DNA of 5,500 nt from a bacterium (GTDB lineage Bacteria; Cyanobacteriota; Vampirovibrionia; Obscuribacterales; Obscuribacteraceae), in contig JAUIJG010000359.1 of the NCBI GenBank assembly GCA_030431355.1, positions 1 to 5,500 on the forward strand, written 5' to 3'. The translations under genes were made by a program, and so were the position numbers. The notes under the pieces were generated by a model. The model saw only the letters and a program-made list of their open reading frames with translations, did no database searches and was not told where the DNA came from. This document shows positions 1 to 4,607 of this stretch, piece after piece. Positions within the stretch are counted from its first letter, which is position 1, and each line of letters starts with the position of its first letter.

Positions 1-198
1 ATGAATACCTTGAAAGATACTGAACTGGAAGAGGCAGGCAAAAATGTCTGCGAACAAATGGGTGAAATAATTGGCAATCAATGTGGCAAAATCGCGGGCA
101 GAGCTGCCGGAGAAGGCATAGCAGCTGCGGTGTCCGGTGGACATTTCAAAGATATTGCCAAAGCGGTTGGGGCAGGAGCTGCCGCCGACAAGAAATAA
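1..198 (+). CDS. Small glycine-zipper protein, function unknown (start uncertain)
   Basis: The ORF encodes 65 residues if the ATG at base 1 is the true start. That ATG is flush with the window edge, so the RBS cannot be seen and the protein could begin further upstream. I do not recognise the family. What can be seen is an acidic N-terminus (residues 1-12, TELEEAG-like), then glycines at exact four-residue spacing (G21, G25, G29, G33, G37; G13 also fits the phase), an Ala/Gly-rich stretch to about residue 62, and a DKK tail. There are two cysteines, C17 and C28. Regular GxxxG spacing is known from close helix packing in membrane-associated or oligomeric peptides. The acidic leader followed by a Gly/Ala-rich core faintly resembles small bacteriocin precursors, but no clear double-glycine cleavage site sits after the leader. 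A strong terminator lies about 100 nt downstream, so it is probably the last gene of its transcript. Confidence 0.55.
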   Translation: MNTLKDTELEEAGKNVCEQMGEIIGNQCGKIAGRAAGEGIAAAVSGGHFKDIAKAVGAGAAADKK

Positions 199-295
199 AC
201 CCGGAGAAACGAACTAGATTTTCTACTCAGAAATATCTGTTCTGAATCTGGAAAATAAGCGGAGTAGTAACTCCAGAAGACAGTGGTTTTAGCTG

Positions 296-334
296 AAACA
301 CTGCCGGGAATCGTCCCCCGGCAGTGTTTTCTTT
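296..334 (+). terminator. Intrinsic (Rho-independent) terminator
   Basis: A perfect 13-bp GC-rich stem pairs 296-308 (AAACACTGCCGGG) with 317-329 (CCCGGCAGTGTTT) across an 8-nt loop. It is followed at once by a T-rich run (TCTTTATT). This is a canonical terminator on the plus strand, ending the transcript of the small glycine-zipper gene and insulating rpsT. It lies about 97 nt after that gene's stop codon. Confidence 0.9.
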
Positions 335-406
335 ATTAACGAGAACTAAACTGTAAACGATGTTTTCCTCTTCAGGCTTAATCCAGTGCCGGTTTTCAAA
401 GTCATA

Positions 407-415
407 TGCTAAAAT
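407..415 (+). promoter_or_regulatory. Putative extended -10 promoter for rpsT
   Basis: TG at 407-408, one base, then TAAAAT at 410-415 matches the extended -10 pattern TGnTATAAT with one mismatch in the hexamer. No good -35 hexamer sits 16-18 bp upstream, which extended -10 promoters can tolerate. It would start transcription near 422, leaving a leader of about 33 nt before the rpsT GTG. A promoter is expected here because a strong terminator lies just upstream. Confidence 0.45.
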
Positions 416-454
416 TTCCTGTCGTATATATCAACAAGTTTTGGAATAGAAGTC

Positions 455-727
455 GTGCCAAATATCAAATCTGCTAAGAAAAGAGTAAAAGTTGCGGAAA
501 GAAACCGTGTTCGCAATCGTGTCTGGAAATCCAGAATCAGAACCGAGCAGACAAAAATAGAAGAAGCCTTAAAAACTGGTGAATTGAGCGAATCCGATGA
601 GCGCATCAACGACTATTACCAGGTTATCGACAAGGCGGTAGTCAAAGGCGTGCTCCACAGAAACGCCGCTGCCAGAAAAAAATCCCGTCTGGTTAAAAGA
701 ATCAACAAACAGAAGGCAGAAAGCTAA
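455..727 (+). CDS. rpsT: 30S ribosomal protein S20
   Basis: This 90-residue basic protein is the usual length for bacterial S20, a primary 16S rRNA binding protein needed for assembly of the 30S subunit body. The N-terminus MPNIKSAKKR matches the family signature (M-A/P-N-I-K-S-A-x-K-R), followed by AERNRVRNRVWKSRIR. Near the C-terminus, GVLHRNAAARKKSRLVKRIN corresponds to the conserved G-x-(I/L)-H-(K/R)-N-x-A-A-R-x-K-S segment. Translation starts at GTG (455), which places the conserved PNIKSA right after the initiator. The upstream Shine-Dalgarno match is poor (GGAA at 443-446). A non-ATG start with a weak RBS recalls E. coli rpsT, which uses UUG and is autoregulated by S20; similar control here is inference. 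It stands alone, with a probable own promoter, and murC follows after 80 bp. Confidence 0.97.
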   Translation: MPNIKSAKKRVKVAERNRVRNRVWKSRIRTEQTKIEEALKTGELSESDERINDYYQVIDKAVVKGVLHRNAAARKKSRLVKRINKQKAES

Positions 728-749
728 ACACTTCTTTCGTTGAGTGTTT
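726..749 (+). repeat. Inverted repeat after rpsT, overlapping the murC -35
   Basis: AAACACT (726-732) pairs with AGTGTTT (743-749) across a 10-nt loop, beginning inside the rpsT stop codon. No T-tract follows, so it is at best a weak terminator or a 3'-end stabilising hairpin. Its right arm overlaps the proposed -35 hexamer of the murC promoter, so an operator role is also possible. Confidence 0.4.
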
Positions 750-768
750 GCTCGTAACCGGCTATATT
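740..768 (+). promoter_or_regulatory. Putative sigma-70-type promoter for murC-murB
   Basis: TTGAGT (740-745) and TATATT (763-768) are separated by exactly 17 bp and match the TTGACA/TATAAT consensus at 4/6 and 5/6 positions. Transcription would start near 775, about 33 nt before the ATG at 808. This lies in the rpsT-murC gap and would let the cell-wall genes be expressed independently of rpsT. Confidence 0.55.
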
Positions 769-781
769 ATTTTGTGAAATG

Positions 782-803
782 AGCTTTTTTGAAAGCTTGT
801 TTT
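782..803 (+). other. Weak hairpin just before murC
   Basis: AGCTTT (782-787) pairs with AAAGCT (792-797) around a TTTG loop, and TTGTTTT follows. It is terminator-like but AT-rich and short. It would lie in the 5' leader of a transcript started near 775, or act as a weak attenuator or rpsT terminator. It also occupies the region where an RBS for the ATG at 808 would be expected. Confidence 0.3.
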
Positions 804-807
804 CAAG

Positions 808-2319
808 ATGCCGTCTAACCACATATGGTGGGCCCGAGGAAACGAATTGGAAGTCAACTTATCTGAAGCCGCCGGAAACTTGCAAAACAACTTAGTCGAA
901 ACCCCAAAATTAATAGAACTAAACGACATTAACGGTCCCATCCACTTCATAGGAATTGGTGGTATCGGAATGTCGGCGCTGGCTCGAATATTGCTGGCCA
1001 GAGACTTCAAAGTGTCCGGCTCCGATAGAGCAGACTCGGATATTCTCGCCGAACTCAAAGAATTGGGAGCGGCAATTCATATTGGTCACCGGGGCTCAAA
1101 CCTGAATGGCTGCGGCGCGGTTGTGGTTTCTACCGCAATCACCGAAGACAATCCGGAGATGATTCAAGCGAGAGCCAACAATCTGCCGGTTTTACATCGC
1201 TCTCAAATGTTGGCTTTACTAACCAGGGGACGTGACCTGATAGGTGTATCCGGCACCCATGGCAAAACCACCACAACCGGCATGCTTGCCCAGGTTCTGG
1301 TGGACGGCAAACTGGATCCAACCGTTGTAGTGGGCGGCGTTTTCACCAAGATCGGCTCCAATTCTCGTTGTGGAAAGAGCAAACATTTTGTGGCTGAAAT
1401 CGACGAGAGCGATGGCACCCATATTAGCGTCAACCCTTCTATCGGCGTGATCACAAACATCGAGACCGATCACCTGGAGAACTACCCGGGTGGACTGGAA
1501 GAGATCCTGGAGTCCATGGTGGTTTTCTGCAAACAGACCAGGGACCTCCTTGTGGTATGCCTGGATGATCCTGGTTGCCAGAGGCTTCTAGAGATTCTTC
1601 CAGAAGATCTGAAACCTTCAATCCTCACCTACAGCACAAGAAAAGAGACAATAAACTCCGATTATTCATTTGAATCGACTAGCTCATTTGGATTCCGTAT
1701 TTACAAGGGCGATGAACTTCTCGGCGAAACAAGGCTCAGCGTTCCTGGAACCCATAACAAGAGCAACGCCATAGCTTGTTTTGTTATCGGTCTATATTTG
1801 GGCATTCCATTCGAGACCATAAGCAAGTCGCTTAGCGAGTTCTGCGGAGTCAACCGACGTTTCCAGATTCTCGGCACCGAAAGCAATATCACCGTCATAG
1901 ACGATTATGCCCATCACCCTACTGAAGTGGTAGCCACTCTTCAAGCGGCTCGAGAGTATCTTTCGGAGAATAATCAACTAAAGAGATTGGTGATTCTCTT
2001 TCAGCCCCATCAACCGGGCAGGTTGAAGAATCACTGGGTTGAATTTCTAAATGCTTTTGCAAACGCGGACCTGGTATTTATAACTGATATTTATATCGCC
2101 CGGGGAGAGCCAATTCCAGGCATATCTTCCGAACGCTTCGTAGATGAAATGAGCCATGCCGATGCTCACTATCTAGGCGGCGCCACGGCAGATATTGCAA
2201 AATCGGTGATACCATTTTTGCAATCCAGCGATATACTGATGACAGTTGGAGCTGGTGACATAACCAGGGTAGGTCCACAGATACTTGAACTGTTGAGAAG
2301 TGATGGAAGAAGCTCTTAA
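808..2319 (+). CDS. murC: UDP-N-acetylmuramate--L-alanine ligase
   Basis: MurC is a cytoplasmic ATP-dependent ligase that adds L-Ala to UDP-MurNAc, the first peptide step of peptidoglycan synthesis. From the ATG at 808 it is 503 residues. All three Mur ligase domains are intact. The UDP-binding Rossmann domain has HFIGIGGIGMSALA (46-59). The central ATPase has the P-loop GVSGTHGKTTTT (146-157), EIDESDGTH (197-205) and NIETDHLENY (217-226). The C-terminal domain contains VPGTHNKSNA (312-321), GVNRRFQ (347-353), DDYAHHPTE (365-373), FQPHQPGR (398-405) and ARGEPIPG (431-438). The DYAHHP and HQPGR segments are diagnostic of MurC rather than MurD, E or F. About 45 residues precede the Rossmann motif, longer than usual. 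No RBS is seen before 808, whereas AGGA (837-840) sits 6 nt ahead of an in-frame TTG at 847, so the true start may be 847. The 3' end overlaps murB. Confidence 0.97.
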   Translation: MPSNHIWWARGNELEVNLSEAAGNLQNNLVETPKLIELNDINGPIHFIGIGGIGMSALARILLARDFKVSGSDRADSDILAELKELGAAIHIGHRGSNLNGCGAVVVSTAITEDNPEMIQARANNLPVLHRSQMLALLTRGRDLIGVSGTHGKTTTTGMLAQVLVDGKLDPTVVVGGVFTKIGSNSRCGKSKHFVAEIDESDGTHISVNPSIGVITNIETDHLENYPGGLEEILESMVVFCKQTRDLLVVCLDDPGCQRLLEILPEDLKPSILTYSTRKETINSDYSFESTSSFGFRIYKGDELLGETRLSVPGTHNKSNAIACFVIGLYLGIPFETISKSLSEFCGVNRRFQILGTESNITVIDDYAHHPTEVVATLQAAREYLSENNQLKRLVILFQPHQPGRLKNHWVEFLNAFANADLVFITDIYIARGEPIPGISSERFVDEMSHADAHYLGGATADIAKSVIPFLQSSDILMTVGAGDITRVGPQILELLRSDGRSS

Positions 2320-3229
2320 AGCCCCCTTATTCAAGTTCTCCACAATGAAACTGGGCGGTGAAGCTGAGAGGCTTTGTCAGCCGGAAACTGTAGATGAGTT
2401 AGTCACTCTCGTGGACAGGCTCCAGGCGTCCGGCGACAAGTGGTCGATTGTGGGAGGCGGCTCAAATCTCTTAATCTCCTCAAAAGGCGTCAGCGGAACC
2501 GTTATTAGAACGGCCTTTCTAAAAGATATTAAAACCACGGATGAGCAGACAATAGAAGCCTCCGCCGGAACACGCTTACCCCACCTGGCAAAACACGCTG
2601 CCTCGCTTGGACTTTCAGGACTGGAGTTTGCCGTGGGTATTCCAGGCACTGTTGGCGGTGCGGTGATTATGAACGCCGGAGCCCATGGAAGTTGTATCGC
2701 CAACGTCTTCGAAAACGCTCTGGTTTTCGACAGCGAGAGAGGTGACCTTGTCACTTTGACCGGAGAGGACCTGGGCTTTGTCTATCGAAACTGCAATCTT
2801 GATCCAGACAAACATGTAATTGTTTCAGCAAAATTCAAGCTGACCCCGGGTAGCGCTGACGAGATTGCGGCCAAGACCCAGGCAAATGAAGACTACAGAT
2901 GGAAGACTCAGCCAATAGGCTGGCCAAATTTAGGCTCTACTTTCAAAAATCCGCTACCTGATAAATCTGCTGGATTACTACTTGACCAGTCCGGTGCAAA
3001 AGATCTAAAGGTTGGTCAAGCAGCTGTCTCTTCCATGCATGCCAATTTCGTAATCAATCTTGGCGGAGCAACATCTCAAGAGGTCACTAAACTTTTGCAA
3101 GAGATGCAAGACCTGGTTTTCAAAAATTTTGAAATTCAGATGACTCCAGAATGGAAAACCATGGGCAATTTCAGTGAAGAAGAGCTGATAGCCTGGAATA
3201 GAAGCAACAGAAAGGATCTGGTTGGATAA
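2303..3229 (+). CDS. murB: UDP-N-acetylenolpyruvoylglucosamine reductase
   Basis: MurB is an FAD-dependent cytoplasmic enzyme that uses NADPH to reduce enolpyruvyl-UDP-GlcNAc to UDP-MurNAc, the substrate of MurC encoded just upstream. Numbering the 309-residue form from GTG 2300, the FAD-binding half shows VGGGSNLL (51-58) and GIPGTVGGAVIMNAGAHG (113-130). Expected catalytic residues are present: Arg163 in FVYRN, Ser213 in GSTFKNP (the proton donor position) and Glu284 in TPEW. The motif usually written YRxS reads YRNC here. The length of about 308 and the compact C-terminal domain fit the shorter type II MurB. The start is either GTG 2300 or the adjacent ATG 2303. ATG is preferred, with GAGAAG just upstream as a weak RBS. 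Both overlap the murC end (by 17-20 nt), implying translational coupling. A large hairpin begins about 27 nt after the stop. Confidence 0.96.
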   Translation: MEEALKAPLFKFSTMKLGGEAERLCQPETVDELVTLVDRLQASGDKWSIVGGGSNLLISSKGVSGTVIRTAFLKDIKTTDEQTIEASAGTRLPHLAKHAASLGLSGLEFAVGIPGTVGGAVIMNAGAHGSCIANVFENALVFDSERGDLVTLTGEDLGFVYRNCNLDPDKHVIVSAKFKLTPGSADEIAAKTQANEDYRWKTQPIGWPNLGSTFKNPLPDKSAGLLLDQSGAKDLKVGQAAVSSMHANFVINLGGATSQEVTKLLQEMQDLVFKNFEIQMTPEWKTMGNFSEEELIAWNRSNRKDLVG

Positions 3230-3255
3230 GGTCCCCTTGCCAGATCAAGCTATTA

Positions 3256-3299
3256 TTCATTGAAGAGTTATTCCGAATTCGGAAAAGCACTTCAATGAA
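3256..3299. repeat. Palindromic hairpin repeat, copy 1
   Basis: This is a 44-nt near-perfect inverted repeat about one axis at 3277/3278. The outer arms TTCATTGAAG (3256-3265) and CTTCAATGAA (3290-3299) pair over 10 bp. Inside them lie an A-A mismatch, three further pairs (one G-U), a second A-A mismatch, and the self-complementary core TTCCGAATTCGGAA (3271-3284). The 20 bases at 3265-3284 recur exactly at 3333-3352. No T-tract follows on either strand, so it is not a canonical terminator, although it lies 27 nt behind murB and could stabilise its 3' end. Confidence 0.85.
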
Positions 3300-3318
3300 A
3301 TCAAGGCTGTGCCGTCAA

Positions 3319-3370
3319 GATGATTGTCATGGGAGTTATTCCGAATTCGGAATAACTTCAAAAAATCATC
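3319..3370. repeat. Palindromic hairpin repeat, copy 2
   Basis: The centre is a perfect 24-bp palindrome (3334-3357; half-site AGTTATTCCGAA followed by its reverse complement), sharing the TTCCGAATTCGGAA core with copy 1. A further 7-bp outer stem, GATGATT (3319-3325) with AATCATC (3364-3370), flanks it across an 8/6-nt internal loop. It lies 25 nt behind the minus-strand ddl stop, mirroring copy 1 behind murB. There is no T-tract 3' of the hairpin in either direction: AAAAAA follows on plus, which is U-rich only on the 5' side on minus. It could be an operator, a 3'-end structure or a dispersed palindromic element. Confidence 0.85.
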
Positions 3371-3394
3371 CTGTGAAGAGTAAGATTAAATGGT

Positions 3395-3724
3395 CTATTT
3401 AAACAACGCACGAAAACCGATTTTTCTCTCCAGACCGGTCTTCGTACTCTGCCTAAACTCTGCTCTCTTGATGATATGGCTGATCATGTCCGTGTAAAGA
3501 ACCATCGGCTCAGATTTAGCCCACAGATAGTACGCCATGGAGCCGGGCAAGGTGTTTATCTCATTGAAATAGATATCATTAGACTTGAGGTCCATCATCA
3601 AATCAATTCTGGCATTTCCTGCGCAACCAAGGGCTTTAAAAATTCGGACCCCATAATCGGCCGCCAAATCCTTGTATTTTTGCTCCAGGTCCTCCGGATC
3701 AATAATGCGAGTCAAGCCAGCCAT
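3395..3724 (-). CDS. ddl: D-alanine--D-alanine ligase, C-terminal part after frameshift
   Basis: This 109-residue reading frame continues the Ddl protein in the -1 frame relative to the preceding part. It carries the end of the ATP-grasp fold: GCAGNARIDL (33-42), matching the family G-C-x-G-x-x-R-x-D segment, and YFNEINTLPG (52-61), which supplies the Glu and Asn Mg2+ ligands and the PG turn. Without these the upstream part cannot be catalytic. ATG 3724 need not be a genuine start; it is simply the first in-frame Met. AGGGA abuts it too closely for a normal RBS, though the same AGGGA is 9 nt from a TTG at 3715. Joined to the upstream part with one nucleotide restored, the product would be about 403 residues, longer than the roughly 300-370 of many Ddl enzymes. 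The tail after TLPG (about 48 residues) is also long. Confidence 0.85.
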   Translation of the reverse strand: MAGLTRIIDPEDLEQKYKDLAADYGVRIFKALGCAGNARIDLMMDLKSNDIYFNEINTLPGSMAYYLWAKSEPMVLYTDMISHIIKRAEFRQSTKTGLERKIGFRALFK

Positions 3725-3748
3725 TCCCTGAGAAAGGCTGGCAGATAT
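3712..3748 (-). other. Frameshift junction within ddl
   Basis: The N-terminal frame reads TYEDKYLPAFLREWLA and stops at TGA (3714-3712). The C-terminal frame is open only downstream of a TAA at 3751-3749. The break must therefore fall between 3748 and 3712, and a single missing base (a -1 shift) restores one continuous Ddl. Restoring one T in the TTT run would read LPAFSQGMAGLTR, which suits the Ddl family; restoring a G in the GGG run is also possible. No X-XXY-YYZ slippery heptamer is visible here. Confidence 0.8.
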
Positions 3749-4605
3749 TTATCTTCGTAAGTCAGCTCTCCACCTTCTTCGGCAACAGGAATCTCCACCA
3801 CTGAGGCTTTGGGCGTCGGGCCCTCGCCTTCCATCACAGAGATATTTATCTCCATCTTATTCTCAAGACAGGGCTCGACAATCAAGGCGGAATCGTATTT
3901 GAACGCTTCCAAAATTGCTGCATCCAGCTCTTTTTCATCACCGGCTTTGCCTAAGCCGATGGATGATCCCAGACTGGCCGGCTTAACGAAGAGTGGATAT
4001 TCTCCCAGACCATCGGTGGCTAAAATCTTCTCTTTGACACTCTTCAAGCTGCCACCATGATCGGGATCAAGCTCCTCCTTTTCAATCAATACAGCTGGAA
4101 GAACAGGTATATCGTGGCTCTTCAAAAACATTTTGCAATGATACTTGTTCATACCCATGGCTGCTGAAACCACGTTACATCCAACATAAGCTACATCCGC
4201 AAGCTCAAAGAGACCCTGGATACAGCCATCTTCCCCATAGGAACCATGGAAAGCAGGGATGTAGACATCAACCGGCACGATATCCGGCTCGCTCTTACCG
4301 AAAATGGTCGGGGCAAAGCCTTTCTTCTTCTCAGTCAAAACTTTCAGACCGCCAACACCCGGAAAAGGATATAGAACAACTTCCTGCAATTGAGAAAGGC
4401 TACCGGGTAATGCTTTATAAAAACTCCTGTCCAGAAGCTTTTCTCCGGTGTACCACCTGCCATCCGTTGAGACATAGACCGGCACTGGCTCAAGGCTGAC
4501 CGTATCCATAGCCTCGATCATTTGAAGGGCAGTGATTATTGATATTTCGTGCTCCACAGACCTGCCGCCGAAGAGAACAGCTATTCTTTTTCTTTTACTG
4601 GTCAT
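3712..4605 (-). CDS. ddl: D-alanine--D-alanine ligase, N-terminal and central part
   Basis: Ddl is a cytoplasmic ATP-grasp enzyme that joins two D-Ala molecules to make the dipeptide MurF adds to the UDP-MurNAc tripeptide. This frame gives 297 residues before a premature TGA. Visible family motifs are LFGGRSVEHEIS (11-22, substrate-binding Glu), PAFHGSYGEDG (117-127), GMNKYHCK (151-158), FVKPASLGSSIGL (206-218, phosphate-loop Lys and Ser), the VEP...EI segment (243-253), VVEIP (269-273) and TYEDKYL (282-288). After YEDKYL the sequence derails into a short unrelated tail (about residues 291-297), and the metal-binding C-terminal segment lies in another frame (3395-3724). The ATG at 4605 is 2 nt after the murF TAG, so the two are co-transcribed and probably coupled. 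The RBS is weak; a GGGG tract lies about 16 nt upstream. This could be an assembly error, a recent mutation or a split protein. Confidence 0.92.
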   Translation of the reverse strand: MTSKRKRIAVLFGGRSVEHEISIITALQMIEAMDTVSLEPVPVYVSTDGRWYTGEKLLDRSFYKALPGSLSQLQEVVLYPFPGVGGLKVLTEKKKGFAPTIFGKSEPDIVPVDVYIPAFHGSYGEDGCIQGLFELADVAYVGCNVVSAAMGMNKYHCKMFLKSHDIPVLPAVLIEKEELDPDHGGSLKSVKEKILATDGLGEYPLFVKPASLGSSIGLGKAGDEKELDAAILEAFKYDSALIVEPCLENKMEINISVMEGEGPTPKASVVEIPVAEEGGELTYEDKYLPAFLREWLA

Positions 4606-4607
4606 GG

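Noticed and set aside
228..274. Short hairpins CAGA/TCTG (228-239) and GGAGT/ACTCC (261-274)
   Set aside because: Stems of 4-5 bp are expected by chance and have no supporting context.
762..1058. 98-codon minus-strand ORF over the murC 5' end
   Set aside because: It overlaps the promoter and conserved Rossmann motif of murC, and its translation has no recognisable domain.
2377..2754. 125-codon minus-strand ORF opposite murB
   Set aside because: It lies wholly within murB, which has full conserved motifs. The translation shows no recognisable family and is a codon-usage shadow.
3265..3352. CRISPR-like repeat pair
   Set aside because: There are only two copies, the unit is fully palindromic, and each copy has its own flanking stem rather than a spacer. 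No cas genes are present.
3256..3370. Reading the two palindromes as classical intrinsic terminators
   Set aside because: Neither hairpin is followed by a T-run in the direction of the gene it follows.
3712..3748. Programmed -1 frameshift in ddl
   Set aside because: No X-XXY-YYZ slippery heptamer in the right phase and no clear stimulatory structure were seen, so simple base loss or sequence error is preferred.
3476..3760. 94-codon plus-strand ORF opposite ddl
   Set aside because: It lies antisense to the conserved Ddl C-terminus and spans the frameshift only by chance. No RBS or family features were seen.
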